Origin: Actinomycetes bacterium
Lineage (GTDB): Bacteria > Actinomycetota > Acidimicrobiia > Acidimicrobiales > Microtrichaceae
Direction: 5' to 3'
DNA length: 8,273 nt
Assembly (NCBI GenBank): GCA_023427825.1
Contig: JAEZAI010000490.1
Coordinates: 1 to 8,273 of the forward strand
The position numbers and the translations under genes were made by a program. The notes beneath the pieces were generated by a model, which was given only the letters and a program-made list of their open reading frames with translations, did no database searches and had not been told where the DNA came from. Shown here one piece after another: positions 1 through 6,137 of the stretch. Every line of letters begins with the position of its first letter. Positions within the stretch are counted from its first letter, which is position 1.

Positions 1-35
1 GTGGTGGACGAGCTGTCGAGTTCGTTCTTGTTCAT
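1..35 (-). CDS. 5' end of an unidentified minus-strand gene (partial)
   Basis: An ATG on the minus strand at 35 opens a frame that runs off the left edge after 11 complete codons, reading MNKNELDSSST. A purine-rich GGAGGG (46-51) lies 10 bases upstream, a slightly long but acceptable Shine-Dalgarno spacing. The serine/threonine-rich opening is too short to assign a family. The gene points the same way as the TetR gene ending at 208, but 172 bases separate them and that gap holds a perfect palindrome, so an independent promoter is more likely than simple read-through. The plus strand is also open across 1-117 but has no ribosome binding site, so this minus-strand start is an inference. Confidence 0.4.
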   Translation of the reverse strand, partial: MNKNELDSSST

Positions 36-45
36 GTGGTCGGGT

Positions 46-51
46 CCCTCC
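46..51 (-). promoter_or_regulatory. Probable ribosome binding site for the gene starting at 35
   Basis: The minus strand reads GGAGGG here, 10 bases before an ATG. It is the main reason for choosing that start. Confidence 0.4.
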
Positions 52-90
52 GGGTGCCGCTCGGCCGGTCTGCCGTGCGGGTCCATCGCT

Positions 91-110
91 GCGTGGCGCC
101 CTTGCCACGC
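91..110. other. Short hairpin: 7-bp perfect stem, 6-base loop
   Basis: GCGTGGC (91-97) is the exact reverse complement of GCCACGC (104-110), around a six-base loop. No T-run follows on either strand, so it is not a classical intrinsic terminator. It would lie in the 5' leader of the minus-strand gene starting at 35. It could equally be a weak end for transcripts leaving the TetR gene, or chance in such GC-rich DNA. Confidence 0.35.
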
Positions 111-116
111 GCGGTG

Positions 117-133
117 ACCGACGTCACGTCGGT
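117..133. promoter_or_regulatory. Perfect 17-bp palindrome, candidate operator
   Basis: ACCGACGTCACGTCGGT is perfectly self-complementary around the central C at 125 (8 bp per arm). It sits between the end of the TetR gene (208) and the start of the minus-strand gene at 35, about 80 bases upstream of that start. Length, symmetry and position fit a dimeric repressor or activator site. No convincing -35/-10 pair was found beside it, so the regulator and promoter are unknown. The sequence differs from the palindromes at 897-911 and 7316-7334, so a different protein would bind it. Confidence 0.45.
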
Positions 134-207
134 TGGGAACAGGCTTACCGCACCCCGCTCCTGATGGCCAGGATCGAGTCGTCCGGGTGACGCCGGAGCG
201 CTCCGCG

Positions 208-858
208 CTACCGGCCGACGGGGTCGATCGCCGCGGAGATGACGGCGAGCACGTCGGGTGCGCGTTCGGCCGTGATCGCGGGGCCGAGCTGCACCACCGA
301 CATGAGCACCGACAGCACGATGCTCACCAGGCCGTCGGCGATCTGCTCGGGGTCGATGTCGGGGCGGACCTCGCCCGTGAGCTGGTCGGCGCGCAGGCGA
401 TCCGCGCAGACCTTCCGGACCTCGGCCAGGGCCGGGTTGTCCAGCACCCTGGCCGTCACCTCGGGCTCCAGCCCGGCGAGCAGGCGTCGGGCCAGCGGAT
501 GCTGGTCCACCGCCGCCACCAGGGTCACGATCAGGCGCGACTGCCAGTCCGCGACGTCGGGGTTCTGGAAGACGCGCAGGAAGCCCTCGTCGATCACTCC
601 GGCCGCGTCCTCGTCGACCGCGGCCAGGAACAGGGCTTCCTTGTTGGGGAAGTACGAGTAGGCGACGGTGCCGCCGACGCCGGCGTCGCGGGCGATGTCG
701 GCGACGGAGCTGGATCGGTACCCGTCGCGTCCGAAGCGCTCGATCGCCGCAGCGAGGATCGACCGGCGTGTCTGGGCGCCCTTGCCGTCGGGGGCGGGTT
801 CGCGCAGCGTCCGCGGGGTGCCCGCCCGGGCGTCGGTGGTCGGTGCGACATCGGTCAC
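208..858 (-). CDS. TetR/AcrR-family transcriptional regulator
   Basis: The predicted 216-residue protein has a typical TetR N-terminal DNA-binding domain at about residues 29-77. Helix one contains RRSILAAAIERFGRDGY, and the recognition region is DAGVGGTVAYSYFPNKEALF. The rest is a helical ligand-binding and dimerisation domain. Length is normal for the family. Two in-frame GTG starts are possible, at 879 (223 residues) and at 858. Neither has a Shine-Dalgarno sequence. The one at 858 is preferred because a TACAGT -10 element ends seven bases before it, which would give an almost leaderless mRNA. The frame stays open far upstream, but that stretch is the shadow of the opposite gene. It is divergent from the operon at 931-4312, so it probably represses that operon and itself. 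The ligand is unknown. It does not resemble EthR beyond the fold, although the operon contains an EthA-like enzyme. Confidence 0.9.
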   Translation of the reverse strand: MTDVAPTTDARAGTPRTLREPAPDGKGAQTRRSILAAAIERFGRDGYRSSSVADIARDAGVGGTVAYSYFPNKEALFLAAVDEDAAGVIDEGFLRVFQNPDVADWQSRLIVTLVAAVDQHPLARRLLAGLEPEVTARVLDNPALAEVRKVCADRLRADQLTGEVRPDIDPEQIADGLVSIVLSVLMSVVQLGPAITAERAPDVLAVISAAIDPVGR

Positions 859-865
859 GCCGTCA

Positions 866-871
866 ACTGTA
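866..871 (-). promoter_or_regulatory. -10 element of the TetR gene, near-leaderless transcript
   Basis: The minus strand reads TACAGT, matching the TANNNT consensus of actinobacterial housekeeping promoters. The expected start site is about 859, one base before the GTG at 858. There is no good -35 hexamer at 16-19 bp (CCCTCA at 17 bp), so the assignment rests on the -10 and on its distance to the start codon. Confidence 0.4.
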
Positions 872-895
872 GCGGTCACGGAGCGAAATGAGGGA

Positions 896-924
896 TTGAG
901 CGAATCTCTCAGATCATCTAGCAT
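896..924 (+). promoter_or_regulatory. Promoter of the monooxygenase operon (leaderless)
   Basis: TTGAGC (896-901) and TAGCAT (919-924) are separated by exactly 17 bp, close to the sigma-70/SigA consensus. Counting seven bases from the end of the -10 places the start site at 931, which is the G of the GTG start codon. The mRNA should therefore be leaderless, a common arrangement in actinobacteria. The spacer contains the near-palindrome at 897-911. Confidence 0.65.
897..911. promoter_or_regulatory. Candidate TetR operator in the divergent promoter region
   Basis: TGAGCGAATCTCTCA is an inverted repeat around A904 with six of seven base pairs matching (mismatch at 901/907). The similarity extends outward with a one-base offset (GAT at 894-896 and GATC at 912-915). 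It overlaps the -35 and spacer of the operon promoter and lies upstream of the TetR -10. A bound dimer would block RNA polymerase on the operon and could also affect the TetR gene. That the adjacent TetR protein binds it is an inference from position. Confidence 0.5.
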
Positions 925-930
925 GAGGGC

Positions 931-1926
931 GTGAGCGACCTCATGGAACGATCCACCCCCCAGGGCCCCACCCCCGGCGACGGTGCTGCCCACGGCGCTG
1001 CCGCCGACGGCACGACCGACGCCGTGCCCGCGCGGAGCGTGCCGACCCGGCGCATCTCGTTCGAGGAGCGCTTGGCGAACGTTCCCAAGTACTTCGCCGC
1101 GGACGGCGACCTGCTCAACAGCCACCTCGCCGTGGCGTTGTCGTCGGTGTTCCCCGACGGCGAGGACTTCTTCGTCCGCTCCGTGCGCCACTACCGGTCG
1201 CAGATCACCGACCCCGAGCTCAAGCGCCAGGTGGCGGGGTTCATCGGCCAGGAAGCCACGCACGGCCGCGAGCACCGCGTGTTCAACAACCGGCTGGACG
1301 AGCTCGGCTACCCCGCCAAGGAGGGGGAGTGGATCACCCGGAAGATGCTGGGTCTGCGCTCCAAGCTGGCGCCGGCGTCGTCCAACCTGGCCGCCACCGC
1401 GGCGCTCGAGCACTTCACCGCCACCATGGCGGAGCAGCTGCTGAGCGAGGAGGCGGTGCGCGAGCTGTTCGGCGACGACGCCGTCCGGGACCTGTTCCTC
1501 TGGCACGCGCTGGAGGAGTGCGAGCACAAGGCGGTCGCGTTCGACGTCTACAAGGCGGTCGGCGGCGGCGAGCGCATGCGGGTGTGGACCATGGTGGCGC
1601 TCCGCTACGGGTTCGTCGCCGGCATGGCCGTCTCCATGGCGATGTCGCTCGCCCGTGACGAGGGCGCCCGCGAGAAGGGACGGCTGAAGGCCAGCTGGCA
1701 GCGCTTCAAGCGCAACCCGCTGATCCAGCGCAAGGTCTGGGACCGCCTCAAGGACTACGACCGGCCGGACTTCCACCCCGACGACCACGACACCGAGGCG
1801 CTGGTCGCCGAGTGGCGCGAGCGCCTGTTCGGCGACGCCGGCTCGCTCAACGACCTGCTGGCCCGGCCCGCAGCCGCCCCGGCTCCCGCCGCCGACCCGG
1901 ACCCCGCCGCAGCCGAGCGGGCCTGA
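931..1926 (+). CDS. PF10118-type 'metal-dependent hydrolase' with di-iron ferritin-like motif
   Basis: The 331-residue protein resembles the family labelled predicted metal-dependent hydrolase (PF10118). Conserved-looking blocks run from about residue 40 to 210, including RRISFEERLANVPKYF, GQEATHGREH, ALEHFTA and WHALEECEHKAVAFD. The acids and histidines fall as E78, E108-x-x-H111, E160 and E196-x-x-H199. That is two E...ExxH half-sites with gaps of 30 and 36 residues, the layout of carboxylate-bridged di-iron proteins. The chemistry may therefore be oxidative rather than hydrolytic, but no substrate can be named. The first 38 and last 20 residues are low-complexity Ala/Pro/Asp tails. The GTG at 931 is chosen because it coincides with the predicted transcription start. 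An ATG at 943 is the alternative. It is the first gene of the operon, and the next begins 23 bases after its stop. Confidence 0.85.
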   Translation: MSDLMERSTPQGPTPGDGAAHGAAADGTTDAVPARSVPTRRISFEERLANVPKYFAADGDLLNSHLAVALSSVFPDGEDFFVRSVRHYRSQITDPELKRQVAGFIGQEATHGREHRVFNNRLDELGYPAKEGEWITRKMLGLRSKLAPASSNLAATAALEHFTATMAEQLLSEEAVRELFGDDAVRDLFLWHALEECEHKAVAFDVYKAVGGGERMRVWTMVALRYGFVAGMAVSMAMSLARDEGAREKGRLKASWQRFKRNPLIQRKVWDRLKDYDRPDFHPDDHDTEALVAEWRERLFGDAGSLNDLLARPAAAPAPAADPDPAAAERA

Positions 1927-1949
1927 GCGTGCAGCGCGAGGCTGGTTCG

Positions 1950-3470
1950 ATGACCCAGGACGACTCCGCCCCGCCCGAGCACCTCGACGTCCTGATCGTC
2001 GGCGCCGGGTTGTCGGGCATCGGTGCCGCCCACTTCCTGCAGACCGAGTGCCGGTGGGCCACGTTCGCCCTCTTCGAGGCGCGGGACTCGATCGGCGGCA
2101 CGTGGGACCTCTTCCGCTACCCGGGCATCCGCTCGGACTCGGACATGTTCACCTTCAGCTACTCGTTCCGCCCGTGGCAGGGCGAGAAGGCCATCGCCGA
2201 CGGCGACACGATCCTGCAGTACATCAAGGACACGGCGGCCGAGGAGGGCATCGACCGCCACATCCGCTTCGGCCACCGCATCACCCGCGCCGAGTGGTCC
2301 ACGGAGGACGCCTGCTGGACCGTCACGGCCGAGCGCGGCGACACCGGCGAGACGGTCGTCGTCACCTGCTCGTTCCTGTTCTCCTGCACGGGCTACTACC
2401 GCTACGACCGCGGCTACCTGCCCGACTTCGAGGGCATGGACGACTTCGACGGCACGCTCGTGCACCCGCAGTTCTGGCCGGAGGACCTGGACGTCGCCGG
2501 TCGACGGGTCGTCGTGGTCGGCAGCGGCGCCACGGCGATCACGCTGGTGCCGTCGCTCGCCCGCCTGGGAGCGCACGTCACCATGCTCCAGCGTTCGCCC
2601 ACCTACGTCGTGGCCCTGCCCAACCGGAACCCCCTGGCCGACGCGCTGCGCCGCGCCCTGCCGCCGTCGGTCTCGGGCCCGATGCTGCGCTGGGGGCTGT
2701 CGCTCGGCACGCTGGCCAGCTACCAGCTCAGCCGCCGTCGTCCCGAGCTGGTCAAGAAGGCCCTTCGTCGCCGCCTCGAGCGCCAGCTGCCCGACGGCTA
2801 CGACATCGACACGCACTTCACGCCGACCTACGACCCGTGGGACCAGCGGCTCTGCGTCGTGTCCAACGGCGACATGTTCAAGGCGATCACGGCGGCCACG
2901 GTCGAGGTGGTCACCGACCACGTCGACCGCTTCACCCCGGACGGCATCCGACTGCGCTCCGGCCGCGAGCTCCAGGCGGACGTCGTCGTGACCGCCACCG
3001 GCCTGGACCTGCTCTTCATGGGCGGCATGGACCTCATCGTCGACGGCGACAAGGTCGACCCGTCCGAGCGGCTCGCCTACAAGGGAATGATGCTCGACGG
3101 CGTGCCGAACATGGCGATCGCCGTCGGCTACACGAACGCCTCCTGGACGCTGCGCGCCGACCTCATCAGCGAGTACGTCACCCGGCTGCTCGACCACATG
3201 CGCCGCAGCGGCATGCGCCAGTGCACGCCCACGCCTGCCGGTGCGGACGCCGAGCGGTCGCCGCTGCTCGGCCTCACCTCCGGCTACGTGACCCGCAGCG
3301 CGGACCGCTTCCCGCAGCAGGGGAGCCGGGCGCCGTGGAAGGTGAACCAGAACTACGTGTACGACTACCGGCAGATGCGTCGCAGCGACGTCGTGGACCC
3401 CGAGATGGTGTTCTCGAACCCGCGGCCCGCCGGTGCGAGGACCCGGTCGAAGGTGGGGGTACGATCGTGA
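1950..3470 (+). CDS. EthA-like flavin-containing (Baeyer-Villiger) monooxygenase
   Basis: This 506-residue FAD/NADPH enzyme is expected to insert one oxygen atom from O2 into a ketone to give an ester or lactone, or to oxidise a sulfur centre. The FAD-binding GAGLSG is at 18-23, followed by GGTWDLFRYPGIRSDSDMFT at 49-68. The type I BVMO fingerprint FxGxxxHxxxWP is complete (F166, G168, H172, W176, P177). The NADPH-binding GSGATA is at 191-196, with R215 placed to contact the phosphate. The region around 280-310 (QLPDGYD, YDPWDQRLC, NGDMF) and the late GYTNASWTLRADL closely recall mycobacterial EthA (Rv3854c), with MymA (Rv3083) as a second relative. This comparison is from memory. EthA is about 490 residues, so length agrees. 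The ATG at 1950 has GAGG eight bases upstream (1938-1941). A GTG at 1929 would add seven residues. It overlaps the next gene by 4 bp. The physiological substrate is unknown. Confidence 0.93.
   Translation: MTQDDSAPPEHLDVLIVGAGLSGIGAAHFLQTECRWATFALFEARDSIGGTWDLFRYPGIRSDSDMFTFSYSFRPWQGEKAIADGDTILQYIKDTAAEEGIDRHIRFGHRITRAEWSTEDACWTVTAERGDTGETVVVTCSFLFSCTGYYRYDRGYLPDFEGMDDFDGTLVHPQFWPEDLDVAGRRVVVVGSGATAITLVPSLARLGAHVTMLQRSPTYVVALPNRNPLADALRRALPPSVSGPMLRWGLSLGTLASYQLSRRRPELVKKALRRRLERQLPDGYDIDTHFTPTYDPWDQRLCVVSNGDMFKAITAATVEVVTDHVDRFTPDGIRLRSGRELQADVVVTATGLDLLFMGGMDLIVDGDKVDPSERLAYKGMMLDGVPNMAIAVGYTNASWTLRADLISEYVTRLLDHMRRSGMRQCTPTPAGADAERSPLLGLTSGYVTRSADRFPQQGSRAPWKVNQNYVYDYRQMRRSDVVDPEMVFSNPRPAGARTRSKVGVRS
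3451..3459 (+). promoter_or_regulatory. Ribosome binding site for the SDR gene
   Basis: AGGTGGGGG lies seven bases before the GTG at 3467, inside the end of the monooxygenase gene. It supports the GTG that overlaps the upstream stop. Confidence 0.55.
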
Positions 3471-4312
3471 AGGAGCTGCGCGGCCGGGTGGCGGCCATCA
3501 CGGGGGCGGGCTCGGGCATCGGCCGTGCGCTCGCCGCCGACCTGGCCCGCCGGGGCTCCCACCTGGCGCTGGCCGACATCGACACCGACGGCCTCGCCGC
3601 CACGGTGACCGAGTGCGAGGGCTACGGCGTCAAGGTGACGTCCCGTCGCCTGGACGTGGCCGACCGCGACGCGATCTACGAGTGGGCCGACGCCGTCCCC
3701 GCAGAGCACGGACACGTCAACCTGCTGTTCAACAACGCGGGCGTCGCCCTGGTCGCGGACGTGGCCACCATGTCCGACGAGGACCTGCACTGGCTGGTCG
3801 ACATCAACCTGTGGGGCGTGGTCAACGGCTGTCGCGCCTTCCTGCCGCACCTCGAGGACTCGGGCGAGGGCCACATCGTCAACCTCTCGAGCGTGTTCGG
3901 CCTGCTCAGCATCCCTTCGCAGTCCGCCTACAACATCTCCAAGTTCGCGGTCCGGGGCTTCTCCGACGCGCTGCGGATGGAGCTCGAGATCGCCCGCAGC
4001 TGCGTGTCGGTGACCACCGTGCATCCCGGCGGGGTCAAGACCGACATCGCCCGGCGGGCCCGCCAGGACCCGTCGACGGCCTCGCCGGCCGGGCCGGGAC
4101 AGGACCTGGGCGAGGCGTTCGACCGCATCGCCCGCACCACGCCGGCGTCCGCCGCAGAGCAGATCCTCGCCGGCGTCGAGCGTGACCGCCGACGCGTGGT
4201 CGTCGGTGCCGACGGCACCTTCCTGGACCTGGTGTCGCGCCTGCCGGCCGGCCTCTACCAGCGGGTGCTCGGGCAGGGTGCCCGACTGGACCGACGACGC
4301 CAGCGTCGCTGA
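3467..4312 (+). CDS. Short-chain dehydrogenase/reductase (SadH-like SDR)
   Basis: The 281-residue protein is a classical SDR that interconverts an alcohol and a ketone or aldehyde using a nicotinamide cofactor. The cofactor motif TGAGSGIG is at 12-19. D37 at the end of the second strand favours NAD(H). NNAG is at 89-92 and the structural N114 is in INLWG. The catalytic Ser142, Tyr155 and Lys159 have normal spacing, and HPGGVKTDI follows at 186-194. The overall sequence recalls Rv3085 (SadH) of the Mycobacterium tuberculosis mymA operon, where an SDR also accompanies a MymA/EthA-type monooxygenase. This comparison is from memory. The GTG start overlaps the monooxygenase stop by 4 bp (GTGA), implying translational coupling. 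The C-terminus is unusually basic (DRRRQRR). A plausible role is to make the ketone used by the monooxygenase, but the direction is not shown by sequence. Confidence 0.93.
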   Translation: MKELRGRVAAITGAGSGIGRALAADLARRGSHLALADIDTDGLAATVTECEGYGVKVTSRRLDVADRDAIYEWADAVPAEHGHVNLLFNNAGVALVADVATMSDEDLHWLVDINLWGVVNGCRAFLPHLEDSGEGHIVNLSSVFGLLSIPSQSAYNISKFAVRGFSDALRMELEIARSCVSVTTVHPGGVKTDIARRARQDPSTASPAGPGQDLGEAFDRIARTTPASAAEQILAGVERDRRRVVVGADGTFLDLVSRLPAGLYQRVLGQGARLDRRRQRR

Positions 4313-4325
4313 CCGCCCCACCACC

Positions 4326-4375
4326 GCTCTGTCATGCCTGGAGGTACCGATCGGCACCTCCAGGCATGACGGAGC
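4326..4375. terminator. 50-bp near-palindrome, probable bidirectional terminator
   Basis: GTCATGCCTGGAGGT (4331-4345) is the exact reverse complement of 4356-4370. The ten bases between are also self-complementary except for one A/C mismatch (4346/4355). Outside, GCTCT (4326-4330) pairs with GGAGC (4371-4375) with one G/T wobble. In all, 23 of 25 pairs match. It begins 13 bases after the SDR stop and ends 41 bases before the ATPase stop, so it lies between two convergent operons. No T-run follows on either strand. U-less hairpins of this kind are accepted as terminators in actinobacteria, but the near-perfect symmetry could also suit a protein site. Confidence 0.7.
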
Positions 4376-4429
4376 CGCTCCCGGCCGCTCAGGCCAGCTC
4401 CGCCGCTCCCGGCCGCTCAGGCCAGCAGG
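4374..4429. repeat. Two tandem 28-bp units crossing the ATPase stop codon
   Basis: Bases 4374-4398 and 4402-4426 are identical over 25 bases, giving two units of period 28. The second unit contains the TCA (4417-4419) that is the minus-strand stop of the ATPase gene plus its last codons. The first unit repeats that stop context in the 3' untranslated region and overlaps the outer arm of the palindrome by two bases. It looks like a local duplication by replication slippage. Confidence 0.8.
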
Positions 4430-5295
4430 TCCGCCAGCTCGTCCCGGAGGTCCAGGAAGCGCGGATCGCGCTTGATCGACGCGCCGCGGCCCCGGCCGAA
4501 CGGCACCACGACCTCCTCGGCCATCCGGCCGGGCCGCGGCGACATCACGTAGACGCGGCTCGACAGGTAGACGGCCTCCTCCACGTCGTGGGTGACCATC
4601 AGGATCGTCACCCCGGTGCGCGCCCACACCTCCAGCAGGAAGTCCTGGAGGTGGCGCTTGGTCTGCGCGTCGAGGGCGCCGAACGGCTCGTCCAGCAGCA
4701 GCACGTCCGGCTCGGGTGCCAGCGCTCGGGCGATGGCCACGCGCTGGCGCATGCCGCCCGACAGCTCCTTGGGCAGCGCGTCGGCGAACTCGGTCAGCGA
4801 CATGATGCCGAGCAGCTCCTCGACGCGCTCGGCCCGCCGCTGCTTGGACCACCCGGCCACCTGCAGGCCCCAGCCGATGTTCCCGGCCACGGTCGCCCAC
4901 GGATAGAGCGAGTACGCCTGGAACACCATCCCGCGGTCGGCGCCGGGGCCGATGACGCGATCGCCCTCCACCCGCACCTCGCCCGAGGTGGGTGACTCGA
5001 GGCCGCCGATGATCGACAGCAGGGTGGACTTGCCGCAGCCCGACGCGCCGAGCAGGCACACCAGCTCGCCGTCGTCCACGTGGAGGCTCACGTCGTCCAG
5101 GGCCATCACCTCGCCCGCCCGGCCGCCGAACCGCTTGGTGACGCCGCTGACCACGAGCTTCGCGGGGCGTCCCGCCCCCTCCGCGTCCGTCGCGGACCCG
5201 GCGATGACCGCCACGCCCGGGTCGCCCACCACCGGCTCCTCCCGGTCGTCGACTCCCTCCGGCGCCCCCGCGTCGCGCACCGGCACGTCGCTCAC
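4417..5295 (-). CDS. ABC importer ATPase, nitrate/sulfonate/taurine type
   Basis: The 292-residue protein is a complete nucleotide-binding subunit that would power import through the permease encoded immediately upstream. Walker A is GASGCGKST (83-91). The Q-loop glutamine is Q126 in VFQAYSLYPW. The signature LSGGMRQRVAIARAL is at 178-192, Walker B DVLLLDEPFGALD at 197-209, and the switch histidine is H236. The C-terminal part (about 250-292) is short, as in SsuB/TauB-type subunits, with no extra regulatory domain. About 45 polar, acidic residues precede the domain, which is longer than usual. An internal GTG (residue 28) is an alternative start. The GTG at 5295 is chosen because it overlaps the permease stop by 4 bp (GTGA). 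There is no clear Shine-Dalgarno sequence, so translation probably depends on re-initiation after the permease. Confidence 0.92.
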   Translation of the reverse strand: MSDVPVRDAGAPEGVDDREEPVVGDPGVAVIAGSATDAEGAGRPAKLVVSGVTKRFGGRAGEVMALDDVSLHVDDGELVCLLGASGCGKSTLLSIIGGLESPTSGEVRVEGDRVIGPGADRGMVFQAYSLYPWATVAGNIGWGLQVAGWSKQRRAERVEELLGIMSLTEFADALPKELSGGMRQRVAIARALAPEPDVLLLDEPFGALDAQTKRHLQDFLLEVWARTGVTILMVTHDVEEAVYLSSRVYVMSPRPGRMAEEVVVPFGRGRGASIKRDPRFLDLRDELADLLA

Positions 5296-6137
5296 GGTCG
5301 GGCCCACGGCGCGCTCCGGTTCCGCAGCCAGCGCAGGAACAGGTCCGAGCACAGCCCGATGATCCCGAACACGACCAGCAGGGCGAACATCTTGTCGACC
5401 GCCCGGAACCGGAGCGCCCGGTTGATCTGGTAGGCGAGGCCCGAGTCCGCGGCGAGCAGCTCGGCGACCACGAGCATGAGCCAGGCCGCCGCCAGGTTGA
5501 CCCGCGCGGCGTCGATGAGGCCCGGGACCGACCACCGCAGCACCACCCGCCGCATGACCGTCCAGCGTCGGGCGCCGAGCGTGTACGACGCGTCGATGAG
5601 CTCGCGGGGGACCGACCGGGCGACGTCGGCCATCATCAGCACGTTGAAGAACGCGGTGCCGATGACGATGAGCCAGATCTTCGGCGCCTCGCCCAACCCC
5701 AGCCACAGCAGGAACACCGGCGTCAGCGCGCTGGCGGGGATGTAGCGCAGGAACCCCACCGGCGCCTCGAGGAACGACTCGAAGCTCACGAACGTGCCGA
5801 TCAGCAGGCCGAACACCACGCCCAGCGCGATCGAGATGGCGTAGCCGACGACGATCCGCACGCCGGAGGCCCACGCGTCCTCCCACAAGGCGCCGTCCGA
5901 CGCCAGGTCTCGCAGCGCCGCCAGCGTGGCGGGCGGGGTGGGCAGCACCTGGGGCTTGGCCATGGCGACGGCCAGCACCCACCACGCGCCGATCACGACC
6001 ACGACGCCGGCGACGCCCAGGCTCAGCCGCCACGGTCGACCGATGCCGGAGCGGATGCGGAGCAGCTGGGACTGGGCGTGCCCGCGCACGCCCCGTCCCG
6101 TCCCCAGACGCTCCCCGCCGACTCCCGTGCTGATCAC
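5292..6137 (-). CDS. ABC importer permease, nitrate/sulfonate/taurine type
   Basis: The 281-residue inner-membrane protein belongs to the binding-protein-dependent permease family (BPD_transp_1). A polar N-terminus of about 36 residues is followed by hydrophobic segments near 38-59, 94-117, 131-147, 151-170, 211-229 and 248-268, consistent with six helices. The EAA loop that docks on the ATPase is visible at about 179-207 (ELIDASYTLGARRW onward). It would act as a homodimer, since no second permease is encoded. The GTG at 6137 overlaps the binding-protein stop by 4 bp, and the gene ends inside the ATPase start by another 4 bp. No strong ribosome binding site precedes it, so coupling to the upstream gene is likely. 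Confidence 0.9.
   Translation of the reverse strand: MISTGVGGERLGTGRGVRGHAQSQLLRIRSGIGRPWRLSLGVAGVVVVIGAWWVLAVAMAKPQVLPTPPATLAALRDLASDGALWEDAWASGVRIVVGYAISIALGVVFGLLIGTFVSFESFLEAPVGFLRYIPASALTPVFLLWLGLGEAPKIWLIVIGTAFFNVLMMADVARSVPRELIDASYTLGARRWTVMRRVVLRWSVPGLIDAARVNLAAAWLMLVVAELLAADSGLAYQINRALRFRAVDKMFALLVVFGIIGLCSDLFLRWLRNRSAPWARP

Noticed and set aside
194..205. 12-bp palindrome CGGAGCGCTCCG just after the TetR stop, as a terminator
   Set aside because: It has almost no loop room, is short and lacks a T-run. It is expected by chance in DNA this GC-rich.
133..891. Plus-strand open frame opposite the TetR gene
   Set aside because: There is no ribosome binding site, composition is typical of antisense GC-rich DNA, and the minus strand carries a clear TetR domain.
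859..1788. Long upstream extension of the TetR frame on the minus strand (to about 526 residues)
   Set aside because: It lies opposite the PF10118 gene, has no domain-like sequence and is rich in the Ala/Gly/Arg/Val runs expected from reading GC-rich codons backwards. The TetR domain begins after the GTG at 858.
1755..3197. Open frame of 480 codons on the minus strand
   Set aside because: It is the antisense shadow of the monooxygenase gene, with no motif and biased His/Arg/Val composition. The plus strand encodes a full BVMO here.
2048..3466. Upstream extension of the SDR frame giving a 754-residue protein
   Set aside because: The extension is low-complexity Arg/Pro/His read in the wrong frame of the monooxygenase gene. 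The SDR cofactor motif begins 12 residues after the GTG at 3467, which has a good ribosome binding site.
3365..5059. Minus-strand open frame of 564 codons across the SDR and ATPase genes
   Set aside because: It is out of frame with the ATPase and antisense to the SDR. It only partly mirrors their composition and crosses the palindromic terminator.
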